Shown piece after piece: positions 26,951 to 34,944 of a stretch of 64,000 nt of DNA. Every line of letters begins with the position of its first letter. Position 1 is the stretch's first letter. Source of the DNA: Winogradskyella sediminis (GTDB taxonomy: Bacteria > Bacteroidota > Bacteroidia > Flavobacteriales > Flavobacteriaceae); NCBI RefSeq assembly GCF_003387355.1, contig NZ_QUNH01000001.1:62001-126000 (forward strand), in the 5' to 3' direction. The notes below the pieces were generated by a model that was not told where the DNA came from, did not search any database, and saw only the letters and a list, made by a program, of their open reading frames with translations. The position numbers were made by a program, and so were the translations under genes.

Positions 26951-27529
26951 CTACATTTTTTCGACTAAACCTTTAGTGAATTCGTTTAATTTTTCAACTT
27001 TTTGTTCAAAGTCTCCTTTAATTGTTTTTCTGTATATATTGAGATTCTTTACTAAATCATCGATATTTTCTGGTATTACATCTTCAAAAAACTGACGTAA
27101 TCGTTTTGCTGTTGTTGGTGATTTACCATTAGTAGATATGGCTACTTTAACATTGCCCTTGGTGACAATTCCTCCCATATAAAAATCGCAATATGGTGGA
27201 TTATCTGCTACATTTACCAGCTTATGTTGTAACCGACAATCCTTGTAAATCTGAATATTAATTTCGGGTTGATCCGTTGTTGCAATGACCATATGATGCT
27301 CTTTTAAATAGTCTGTTTTATAAACGTCTACAACACGATTTACATCTCCTCTATCCGCGATTTTAATTGTTTCTTCTCTGTACATTGGCGCCACCATAGT
27401 AACGTTGGCATCTGGACTAGATTTTAATAGAAAGGTTAATTTTTCTTCTGCTACATAACCACCTCCAACAATGAGTATCTTAAGGTTTTTAGGCTTTAAA
27501 AAAATGGGATATAAATTATTTCGTTCCAT
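26951..27529 (-). CDS. precorrin-2 dehydrogenase / sirohydrochlorin ferrochelatase
   Basis: A 192-residue Met8p/CysG-N-type protein. LKILIVGGGYVAEEKL is the NAD-binding start, YCDFYMGGIVTKGNVKVAISTNGKSP the catalytic region with the Ser/Asp side, and RLRQFFEDVIP the helical end. It completes siroheme from precorrin-2. It lies between cobA (2 bases away) and the ferredoxin reductase (3 bases away), so the siroheme genes are cotranscribed with their client sulfite reductase. A stand-alone form, unlike enterobacterial CysG. Confidence 0.92.
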   Translation of the reverse strand: MERNNLYPIFLKPKNLKILIVGGGYVAEEKLTFLLKSSPDANVTMVAPMYREETIKIADRGDVNRVVDVYKTDYLKEHHMVIATTDQPEINIQIYKDCRLQHKLVNVADNPPYCDFYMGGIVTKGNVKVAISTNGKSPTTAKRLRQFFEDVIPENIDDLVKNLNIYRKTIKGDFEQKVEKLNEFTKGLVEKM

Positions 27530-27531
27530 TG

Positions 27532-28311
27532 TTAGGCTATTTGCTTCTGTGTGTTATACTGCGCCAAATTCGCTTTATTATAAATATCTGTTAAATCTAC
27601 GCGCTGATTTACTACCTCTCCAATTATGATAATAGCAGGATTAGAGAGCTGCTTTGCTTTAACAATAGATTTGATATTAGAAATTGTACCAATACCAACA
27701 TTCTCATTAGGTCTAGTACCATTTTGAATTATCGCAATAGCTGTCTCAGACTTCCCCTCATTTGAAAATATTTGGACAATTTCTGAGAGCTTACTCATAC
27801 CCATTAAAATAACGACGGTCGCTGTAGATTGAGCAGCCAAAGCTATATCCCCTGAAATTTGATGTGATTTTGTAGTACCTGTAATGACCCAAAAACTTTC
27901 AGCCGCATTGCGTTTAGTTAAAGGAATACCTTGATATGCAGGGACTGCTGCAGACGATGAAATACCAGGCACAACAGCAACTTCTATCGCATATGCTTTA
28001 GCATAATCTAGTTCTTCTGCACCTCGACCAAATACAAAAGGATCACCACCTTTTAACCGCACTACGTGGCCAAATCTTAATGCGCGTTCTACAATTAACT
28101 CGTTAATTTGATTTTGTTGGTAAGCATAACAGCCTTTTCGTTTTCCAACAAAAATTAATTCAGTATGTGGTGATGCATATTCTAATAATTCAACATTCAC
28201 TAATGCATCATATAAAATTACATTAGCCGATTTTATTGCCTTAATCGCTTTTACAGTAATTAAATCTGTATCTCCTGGTCCTGCTCCTACTACGGTTAAT
28301 TTTGGTGTCAT
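27532..28311 (-). CDS. cobA: uroporphyrinogen-III C-methyltransferase
   Basis: SAM-dependent methyltransferase that makes precorrin-2, the siroheme precursor. Family motifs are present in order: TVVGAGPGDTDLITVKAIKAI, LYDALVN, VRLKGGDPFVFGRGAEE, VPGISSSAAVPAYQGIPLT and the later TVVILMGMS. The 259-residue length is normal for the single-domain enzyme. It lies 10 bases downstream of the sulfite reductase gene in the same operon. Confidence 0.95.
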   Translation of the reverse strand: MTPKLTVVGAGPGDTDLITVKAIKAIKSANVILYDALVNVELLEYASPHTELIFVGKRKGCYAYQQNQINELIVERALRFGHVVRLKGGDPFVFGRGAEELDYAKAYAIEVAVVPGISSSAAVPAYQGIPLTKRNAAESFWVITGTTKSHQISGDIALAAQSTATVVILMGMSKLSEIVQIFSNEGKSETAIAIIQNGTRPNENVGIGTISNIKSIVKAKQLSNPAIIIIGEVVNQRVDLTDIYNKANLAQYNTQKQIA

Positions 28312-28321
28312 ACTCCTATCT

Positions 28322-30409
28322 TTAATTCACAATCTTAGTATCTCTAAAAGCTCTAAGACGTTTTAAAAACTCCTCTGCGGCGTTTATATAATTACTGGCA
28401 AAATCCTTAGTTGGAGGATAAACTTTAATTTGATAAACAATATCAGAAAATGAGCCTCCTAAATCTATTTTATGAGTGTCAACAAATAGTTCATCAAATT
28501 GTTTAATGATACCAGCTTGTGTGTTGGTACTTATATTTTCTGAAAGTAAAATGGCTTTGGCCGAATTTACCATTGAACGATATGCTTCATATATTGCACT
28601 TGAATACACGCTATTATTATATGCGGTTTTAGATTCTTGAATTTTTTCTTCACTTTCTAAAAACAATGTGGCAATTAAATCGATAACTACACCAGCACAT
28701 TCTCCAACTCCTATGGCTTTTACATATTGCTCATTTGTTCCCCAATCTATAAAGTCGTCTTGCGTTAAATTATCCGTATTCGACAAATCGGTTAATAAAT
28801 GGTAAAAATACTTTTCCCCTTTTTCGTTGTAATAGTCTACAAACTGCTTTCCCTCAGCATGGGTTTCAAAATCATCTAATATTCTACGTAATGCTTCTGG
28901 ACCTCTTCGACTTGGAATTTTAACCACTTTATCAGCGAAATACGCCTTGCCGTTACCTAAATTTCCACCGCCTAACAAAACTTGTAATGCTGGAGCAACT
29001 AGCTTATCTTTTGTACGGATAGACATCCCTTGAAAACCGATATTTGCCATATTGTGTTGCCCACAAGCATTCATACATCCACTGATTTTAATTACCAAAT
29101 CAGAATTTTCTAGATATTGTGGATACTCTGTTTTTATAACACGCTCAAGTTCTTGGGCTATCCCAGTACTACTTGCAATCCCTAAGTTACAAGTATCAGT
29201 ACCAGGACATGCTGTAATATCTACAGCTTTATTATAACCAGCCTCTACGAAGCCCAACTTTTTTAACTCTATATAGAAAAACGGTAACAAATCTTCTTTT
29301 ACAAAAGGAACTAAGATGTTTTGCCGCAAGCTTAACCTAATTTCACCAGCTGCATATTGCTCAACTAAATCAGCCAATAAACGCGCTTTGTCGGTGTAAA
29401 AATCTCCTAATAAGACCTTAATTCCTATAGCCACATAACCGTGTTGTTTTTGAGGAATTACATTGGTAGATTTCCATAAATTATAGGCCTCAATATCTTT
29501 AATTTCAACATTTGGGGCAGTGACCGTAACCGGTTTAGAAACCTTGTAATTAGCATCATCAATAGTGACGGATTTAAAGGCTATGGCATTTTGCTCCTCT
29601 TCAATCAAAATTTTAAAAGCCTCTAATCCAATATCCTTTAATAAAAACTTTAGTCGTGCTTTCGCTCTACTTTTGCGCTCTCCATAACGATCAAATACTC
29701 TTAATACTCCCTCCATTAAAGGGATTATTTTATCTGATGGAAGAAATTCGTAAAACAAATCGGCATGTCTTGGTTGTGATCCTAAACCACCACCCAACAT
29801 CACTTTAAATCCTTTAACTCCATTGTTAATTTTGGCAATAAAACCTAAATCGTGCATATAAGACAACCCTGTATCTTCCTCTGAAGCTGAAAAAGAAACC
29901 TTAAATTTCCTTCCCATTTCTTGACATATTGGGTTTCGTAAAAAGAACTTAAATAACGCGTCTGCATAAGGAGATACATCAAATGGTTCGTTAATATCAA
30001 TACCAGCTGTTTCACTTGCGGTAACGTTCCTTACGGTATTACCACATGCCTCTCTAATTGTAACCTCATCGCGCTCTAATTCGGCCCAAAGTTCTGGAGT
30101 TCTATTAATATCTACGTAATGTATTTGAATATCTTGACGCGTAGTAATATGTAAACGACTTCTAGAATACTCATCTGAAACTTCAGCTATACGACGCAAT
30201 TGATGACTTAAAACTTTACCATATGGCAATTTAATTCTAATCATTTGCACGCCTTCTTGACGCTGACCATAAATGCCTCTAGCTAACCGTAAGCTTCTAA
30301 ATTTTTCCTCGTCAATTTTTCCATTTCGAAAAAGCTCAATTTTATGTGCTAATTCAAGAATATCTTTTTCAACTACTGGATTTTCTAATTCGGTTCGGAA
30401 ACTTTGCAT
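28322..30409 (-). CDS. siroheme-dependent (ferredoxin-type) sulfite reductase with C-terminal extension
   Basis: The core is a nitrite/sulfite reductase with two ferrodoxin-like repeats. HITTRQDIQIHYVDI and GNTVRNVTASE lie in the first, and TACPGTDTCNLGIASS with ISGCMNACGQH carries the four Cys for the 4Fe-4S cluster and siroheme. The length of 695 exceeds the usual 550-590 because of an added helical C-terminal part of about 120 residues (AIYEAYRSMVNSAKAILLS), which resembles a HEPN-like bundle. Neighbouring cysH, siroheme genes and ferredoxin reductase favour sulfite over nitrite as substrate. Confidence 0.9.
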   Translation of the reverse strand: MQSFRTELENPVVEKDILELAHKIELFRNGKIDEEKFRSLRLARGIYGQRQEGVQMIRIKLPYGKVLSHQLRRIAEVSDEYSRSRLHITTRQDIQIHYVDINRTPELWAELERDEVTIREACGNTVRNVTASETAGIDINEPFDVSPYADALFKFFLRNPICQEMGRKFKVSFSASEEDTGLSYMHDLGFIAKINNGVKGFKVMLGGGLGSQPRHADLFYEFLPSDKIIPLMEGVLRVFDRYGERKSRAKARLKFLLKDIGLEAFKILIEEEQNAIAFKSVTIDDANYKVSKPVTVTAPNVEIKDIEAYNLWKSTNVIPQKQHGYVAIGIKVLLGDFYTDKARLLADLVEQYAAGEIRLSLRQNILVPFVKEDLLPFFYIELKKLGFVEAGYNKAVDITACPGTDTCNLGIASSTGIAQELERVIKTEYPQYLENSDLVIKISGCMNACGQHNMANIGFQGMSIRTKDKLVAPALQVLLGGGNLGNGKAYFADKVVKIPSRRGPEALRRILDDFETHAEGKQFVDYYNEKGEKYFYHLLTDLSNTDNLTQDDFIDWGTNEQYVKAIGVGECAGVVIDLIATLFLESEEKIQESKTAYNNSVYSSAIYEAYRSMVNSAKAILLSENISTNTQAGIIKQFDELFVDTHKIDLGGSFSDIVYQIKVYPPTKDFASNYINAAEEFLKRLRAFRDTKIVN

Positions 30410-30426
30410 AATTTTAAATATATTAT

Positions 30427-30445
30427 TCCTATAGATTTTATAGGA
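30427..30445. promoter_or_regulatory. palindromic operator between cysH and sulfite reductase
   Basis: TCCTATAGATTTTATAGGA has perfect 7-bp arms around GATTT. It matches the site at 31401-31419 in 17 of 19 positions. It lies 18 bases ahead of the sulfite reductase start, suggesting a second regulated site inside the operon. Confidence 0.7.
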
Positions 30446-30496
30446 TTTTAAAGCATAATTATATAGCTATTGGTAGCCTCTTTTATTTTCATTTAT

Positions 30497-31126
30497 TTAT
30501 TGAAAATGTATACCACATTCTCTATTGAGAAGTGCTTTTATAGGATCGAAATAATAGTTATTTTTAGCTAAGTTATTATCTTCTATATATTTATCTAAAT
30601 CTGCATCACTCCAATAGTAAAACGGGCTCACTTTAAGAATACCATCTTTGCTATAACTTAAAATGTCTTTTTTGTCCCGATATTCCGTTTGTCTTACTCT
30701 AATATTAGTAAACCATACATCTGGATTTTGCTCTTTTAAGGCTCTTCTAAAAGGCTCTAATTTCACAGCTTCAGAAAAAATAGCATGGTTATCATCTTCT
30801 AAACTTGGCAATCCTATTGTAGAATCAATTTCTTCCTTGGTATATAGACTTTGATATTTTAGAATATTAAGATTATACTTTTTAATTAAATGATCGGCAT
30901 GCTGGTAAGTTGTTGGTTGGTTGTACAAGGTATCGCACCAAACCACTCTTATATCTTTATCTAGTTTAGACATTGTACTTAACAAAACAGAAGAATAAAT
31001 TCCGAAACTTGTGGTTACGATTCTATTATCTGATAGCCGTAATGCCCATTCCGCAATTTCATCGGGAGTTTTATCTCTCAATTTTTTGTTCCAAACGTCA
31101 ATATCTATGTTAATCATTTTTTCCAT
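30497..31126 (-). CDS. cysH: phosphoadenosine phosphosulfate reductase
   Basis: It reduces activated sulfate to sulfite. The 209-residue protein has the PP-loop start VTTSFGIYSSVLLSTMS, WFTNIRVRQTEYR in the middle, and the C-terminal RECGIHFQ with the catalytic Cys. Only two Cys are present in total, so the CC...CC cluster of APS reductases is absent; this predicts PAPS rather than APS as substrate. It is first in the operon, with a 300-base leader. The sulfate activation genes cysD/cysN are not in the window. Confidence 0.9.
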   Translation of the reverse strand: MEKMINIDIDVWNKKLRDKTPDEIAEWALRLSDNRIVTTSFGIYSSVLLSTMSKLDKDIRVVWCDTLYNQPTTYQHADHLIKKYNLNILKYQSLYTKEEIDSTIGLPSLEDDNHAIFSEAVKLEPFRRALKEQNPDVWFTNIRVRQTEYRDKKDILSYSKDGILKVSPFYYWSDADLDKYIEDNNLAKNNYYFDPIKALLNRECGIHFQ

Positions 31127-31334
31127 TTTATTTTAGTCCATGTGCGCTCGTTATAAAAATAAAGTACCTTTTTAGACACGATTTCTATACCTCCGATTAT
31201 TAATGCCAAAGCTCAAATACCTGTAATCTATTAAGAAATTGTTACCGTAACTAATGAATTACAAGTCTTCTTTCTTGTTTTTACCATGCTTCGCTTAATA
31301 TTTTATTGAGGTGTAGAAGCCCCCTTTATTTATT

Positions 31335-31370
31335 TTATAAAAACATACCTCTACTTGTAATACGCATCAT
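31335..31370 (-). CDS. possible 11-codon leader frame before cysH
   Basis: MMRITSRGMFL is encoded between the operator-overlapped promoter and cysH. Nine bases inside it (31353-31361) are complementary to 31258-31266 downstream. A leader peptide in a cysteine-pathway operon is plausible, but there is no codon bias towards Cys and no U-tract terminator, so support is thin. Confidence 0.25.
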   Translation of the reverse strand: MMRITSRGMFL

Positions 31371-31400
31371 ATTATTACTATTAATTTCCTAACACTACTA

Positions 31401-31432
31401 CCCTATAGATTTAATAGGATAATGCAAACATA
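31401..31432 (-). promoter_or_regulatory. cysH operon promoter with overlapping operator
   Basis: On the minus strand TATGTTTG (31432-31425) is an exact TAnnTTTG box. The palindrome CCCTATAGATTTAATAGGA (plus-strand 31401-31419) begins five bases downstream, at the expected transcription start. That position suits a repressor. The adjacent Rrf2 gene (31497-31907) is the obvious candidate to bind it. Confidence 0.65.
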
Positions 31433-31496
31433 TAAATTTATTATAGTTTAGAGCCTATTTATTTTGAAAAAAAAAGATTAAAAAAATAAGAATGTA

Positions 31497-31907
31497 CTAA
31501 TTAGACAAATCGGCCAAGGTTGTATTTCTGAATATTTCTAAAGTATTATCTCGAACCTGAAGCATTAGTTTATTTACTGCACAGGTCTCTTCATCTATAC
31601 AATCGGCGCATTTTTCGTAAAAATTTAAGCTTACACAAGGCACCATTGCAATCGGTCCTTCTAATAGGCGCATCACAGTGGTCATCGGAATTTCTTTAGG
31701 ATCCTTTAATAAATAATAACCACCGCCTTTACCCTTTTTTGAGCCGAGGATACCGTTTTTTCTTAGTGTAAGTAAAATACTTTCTAGAAATTTTCGAGAT
31801 ATATTCTCTGATGTGGATATCGTAGATATCTGAACAGGTTGCCTATCTTCTTGTCGTGCTAGATGCACTAAAGCTTTAATTCCGTATTTTGTTTTCTTTG
31901 ACAGCAT
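31497..31907 (-). CDS. Rrf2-family transcriptional regulator
   Basis: The 136-residue protein begins with the family signature MLSKKTKYGIKALVHLA and a winged helix (ISRKFLESILLTLRKNGILG, KKGKGGGYYL). The C-terminal half has four Cys in the pattern C-x8-C-x2-C-x5-C, which could hold an Fe-S cluster or sense redox. Family members include IscR and the cysteine regulator CymR. Its position ahead of the cysH operon and the matching palindromes at 31401 and 30427 suggest it controls sulfur assimilation; that is inference. Confidence 0.92.
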   Translation of the reverse strand: MLSKKTKYGIKALVHLARQEDRQPVQISTISTSENISRKFLESILLTLRKNGILGSKKGKGGGYYLLKDPKEIPMTTVMRLLEGPIAMVPCVSLNFYEKCADCIDEETCAVNKLMLQVRDNTLEIFRNTTLADLSN

Positions 31908-31939
31908 TATGCTATTATAAGTATTTTAAAATCGTTATG

Positions 31940-33145
31940 CTAATTTGTAGTGTGTGTTTTTTCTAAAGCATAAAATGTTGCTTGTACGTAGTCATCATCC
32001 TCTCCAGAGTTGTTTCCTTGATACACGCCTGCTTTAAAATACATATACTGTCCACCAACATTAAAACCACTGTTAACCATATTTACTGTTTCAACAATAT
32101 CTGGTTTTCCTTCTCTACTAATTGTCACTGTTAAAACATCAGCAACCACCTTAATATTATAAGTAAAAACTTCGTTCAGCGCAATGCCGTCAGAAGGATT
32201 AGACGCACTACTACTTCTAGATCCAATCATTTCGTACCATTGTTCCTCACCATTTCCATCGGTAGGTTCGTGAGCAAAATAAATTGAACCCAATGTATTG
32301 TTCACCAATTTTCTATAATAAATACGTACAGGTTCGTCATTATTAGCGTGGATCTGCCCAATGATGACTCTACCTTGGTGATTACTATTTCCTGTAGTAG
32401 TTACATGGTTTACGGCAAGCGTAGCAGTCATTTCTCCATCATAACCTGCCGCAGCTAATTTATCTGTCTCAGGTGCAGAGCCAAATACCCAGTTATTACC
32501 ATTGACTCCTTGCGTACTAATGCTAGTATTTGTACCTCTAAGCATTTCGCGAAGTTCTACTCTGGTATAACTTGTATTTTCTGAAGTTCTAAAACCATCT
32601 ACGGGACATTTAAACACCATACCTCCATCTTCTGCAGTGTAAAAATAGTTGGAATTTTCATAGTTGTTATTTATTTGACTCACCGTTATTGTGGTCGCTG
32701 TACCATTTCCTTGATCTTCAGGAATACTTAAATTCCAAGTTGATAAATCGAAATTTTCTGAAGGTGATTTATTAGGGTCTAATTCACCTAAACCTTCTTC
32801 AAATGCTCGTTGTGTCACGGTAAGTTGTCTTGATACACTGCCACCTGAAACCGTTACAACTCCTGAACGGTTACTTTCAGTTAAATTCTCGTCTACAGAA
32901 ATTGCAATCAATCCATTATTAGTTCCACTATTTGGTGTTGTAGAAATCCAACTAGAATTATCTTCAACCATCCACTCTAAATTAGAGATTACATAAATAG
33001 ACTGGGATTCACTATTTGCAGAAAATTCTGAAACTGCCGTTAACTCCAAATTCTCTTCAACAACCTCTTCATTAGAATCGTTAGAACTACAATTAAATAA
33101 ACATGTCAATATGACAAGAGGGAATAGAATATACACTAGTTTCAT
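31940..33145 (-). CDS. lipoprotein with BACON domain and PL7 alginate lyase domain
   Basis: ATG at 33145 gives a lipoprotein signal (MKLVYILFPLVILTCLFNCS), better than the ATG 12 codons earlier. A BACON domain follows (about 40-120, STTPNSGTNNGLIAISVD), then a polysaccharide lyase family 7 domain. Its three active-site strands are visible: YTRVELREML (R-x-E-L-R-E), VIIGQIH and MYFKAGVYQGN. The enzyme cleaves alginate or similar polyuronates by beta-elimination at the cell surface. No SusC/SusD pair or other lyase lies nearby, so it is outside a classical utilisation locus. Confidence 0.9.
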   Translation of the reverse strand: MKLVYILFPLVILTCLFNCSSNDSNEEVVEENLELTAVSEFSANSESQSIYVISNLEWMVEDNSSWISTTPNSGTNNGLIAISVDENLTESNRSGVVTVSGGSVSRQLTVTQRAFEEGLGELDPNKSPSENFDLSTWNLSIPEDQGNGTATTITVSQINNNYENSNYFYTAEDGGMVFKCPVDGFRTSENTSYTRVELREMLRGTNTSISTQGVNGNNWVFGSAPETDKLAAAGYDGEMTATLAVNHVTTTGNSNHQGRVIIGQIHANNDEPVRIYYRKLVNNTLGSIYFAHEPTDGNGEEQWYEMIGSRSSSASNPSDGIALNEVFTYNIKVVADVLTVTISREGKPDIVETVNMVNSGFNVGGQYMYFKAGVYQGNNSGEDDDYVQATFYALEKTHTTN

Positions 33146-33392
33146 AACTCGTTTTTTACAAAAATAACGATTAAGGACCATAGAAACTTAAAAAACATCG
33201 ATTTAGAAACAGCTCATTTTCAAAAACTATACTTCAAATTAACCACCAAGTAAACCTTCTAGTCTCTATTGCGATTATGATAAGGAAAGATATCTCTTAA
33301 ACGTCATAATTAATATAAGCTTCCAAAATAATTCAAAAACCAAATTAAATCATAAAAAAACTGAAATAAAATTGCTTTCAATATAATTTTTC

Positions 33393-33400
33393 TACTTTTG
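33393..33400 (+). promoter_or_regulatory. metK promoter -7 element
   Basis: TACTTTTG is an exact TAnnTTTG match with a TTG 18 bases upstream (33372-33374). It lies 13 bases ahead of the riboswitch-like structure, so the transcript would begin with that element. Confidence 0.75.
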
Positions 33401-33413
33401 TACCTTCAAATTT

Positions 33414-33497
33414 GAGAGGAAAAATTTGTTCTGATTGCAACCTCTGACGCTGAATTAACTTCAGCTGAAACAAAAAATGCTAAAGCAGTAAGGATAC
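33414..33497 (+). promoter_or_regulatory. SAM-II-like riboswitch in the metK leader
   Basis: Helix P1 pairs AGAGG (33415-33419) with CCTCT (33441-33445). The loop between them holds ATTTG...ATTGCAA and pairs over 33426-33438 with 33485-33497, forming an interleaved H-type pseudoknot. GCTAAA at 33479-33484 matches the conserved SAM-II segment. An extra hairpin GCTGAA / TTCAGC (33449-33465) sits in the connecting loop. It lies 68 bases ahead of metK, whose product is SAM, so feedback repression by the product is expected. Confidence 0.65.
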
Positions 33498-33565
33498 TAC
33501 TTCTCTAGCGACCAAGCAATCTAAAATTTTTCGTTGATTAAATATAACCTAAACAAATAGGACTT

Positions 33566-34819
33566 ATGCCATATTTATTTACTTCAGAAAGTGTATCTGA
33601 AGGACACCCAGACAAAGTAGCAGATCAAATTAGTGATGCTCTAATCGATAACTTTTTAGCTTTCGACCCAGAATCTAAAGTTGCATGTGAAACCTTAGTA
33701 ACCACAGGACAGGTTGTACTTGCAGGTGAAGTAAAATCGAACACCTATCTCGACGTGCAAAAAATTGCAAGGGATACCATAAACAAAATTGGGTATACCA
33801 AAAGCGCCTATATGTTTGACGGTAATTCTTGTGGAGTATTTTCTGCAATCCATGAGCAGTCTGAAGAGATTAATCGTGGTGTAGACAGAGCTACTAAAGA
33901 AGAGCAAGGTGCTGGTGACCAAGGAATGATGTTTGGTTATGCCACTAACGAAACGGAAAACTTTATGCCTTTGGCTTTAGACTTATCTCATAGGATATTA
34001 AAAGAGTTAGCAGAGCTGCGTCGTGAAAATAATGATATTACCTATTTACGTCCAGATTCTAAAAGCCAGGTTACTATAGAATATAGTGACGATAATGTAC
34101 CACAACGTATTGATGCTATTGTAGTGTCTACACAACATGATGAGTTTGATACTGATGATGTAATGTTAGCCAAAATTAGAAAGGATATTATCGACATTTT
34201 AATTCCTAGAGTCATCGCTAAATTACCTGAACATATTCAGCAATTATTTAATGATGATATAACCTATCACATTAACCCAACGGGTAAGTTTGTTATTGGA
34301 GGACCACACGGAGATACAGGTTTAACTGGTAGAAAAATTATTGTTGATACCTATGGAGGAAAAGGGGCACACGGAGGTGGTGCTTTTTCAGGAAAAGACC
34401 CAAGTAAAGTAGACCGTAGTGCAGCATACGCAACCAGACATATTGCTAAAAATTTAGTTGCAGCAGGTTTATGCGACCAAGTTTTAGTACAAGTTTCTTA
34501 TGCTATTGGTGTTGCTAAACCTATGGGTATTTTTATAGATACCTATGGTACTTGTCATTTTAATTTAACAGATGGTGAAATTGCTAAAACAGTTGAAAAT
34601 TTATTTGATATGCGACCAGCTTTTATTGAAGAGCGTTTAAAGCTACGTCAGCCAATGTATAGCGAAACTGCTGCATATGGACACATGGGGAGACAGCATG
34701 AAGTAGTGCGTAAATCATTTGAACAACCTAACGGTGAACCTATAACTTTAGATGTAGAATTATTTACATGGGAAAAGTTAGATTATGTTGATAAAGTAAA
34801 AGCTGCTTTTGAAGTTTAA
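33566..34819 (+). CDS. metK: S-adenosylmethionine synthetase
   Basis: It makes SAM from methionine and ATP. Signature motifs are all present: [33 protein letters not shown], and [19 protein letters not shown] with the P-loop-like GGG. The 417 residues match the family apart from a slightly longer middle. It is a single-gene unit between its own riboswitch-like leader and a strong terminator. Confidence 0.97.
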   Translation: MPYLFTSESVSEGHPDKVADQISDALIDNFLAFDPESKVACETLVTTGQVVLAGEVKSNTYLDVQKIARDTINKIGYTKSAYMFDGNSCGVFSAIHEQSEEINRGVDRATKEEQGAGDQGMMFGYATNETENFMPLALDLSHRILKELAELRRENNDITYLRPDSKSQVTIEYSDDNVPQRIDAIVVSTQHDEFDTDDVMLAKIRKDIIDILIPRVIAKLPEHIQQLFNDDITYHINPTGKFVIGGPHGDTGLTGRKIIVDTYGGKGAHGGGAFSGKDPSKVDRSAAYATRHIAKNLVAAGLCDQVLVQVSYAIGVAKPMGIFIDTYGTCHFNLTDGEIAKTVENLFDMRPAFIEERLKLRQPMYSETAAYGHMGRQHEVVRKSFEQPNGEPITLDVELFTWEKLDYVDKVKAAFEV

Positions 34820-34841
34820 TTGGATTATCGCAATACAAATC

Positions 34842-34882
34842 AAAAAAACACCCTAACTTCTTTCAAATTTAGGGTGTTTTTT
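34842..34882 (+). terminator. metK terminator
   Basis: AACACCCTAA / TTAGGGTGTT stem with a 12-base loop, A run before and seven T after. It begins 23 bases after metK. Confidence 0.85.
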
Positions 34883-34944
34883 TGGCTGTCATTTTAAGAA
34901 AAACAAATACTGTAAAAAACAAATACTGTATAAATTTCATTTTC

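Noticed and set aside
34899-34929. Tandem copy of AAAAACAAATACTGT with a 16-base period
   Set aside because: Only two units in the gap between two converging genes; most likely replication slippage, with no sign of an array.
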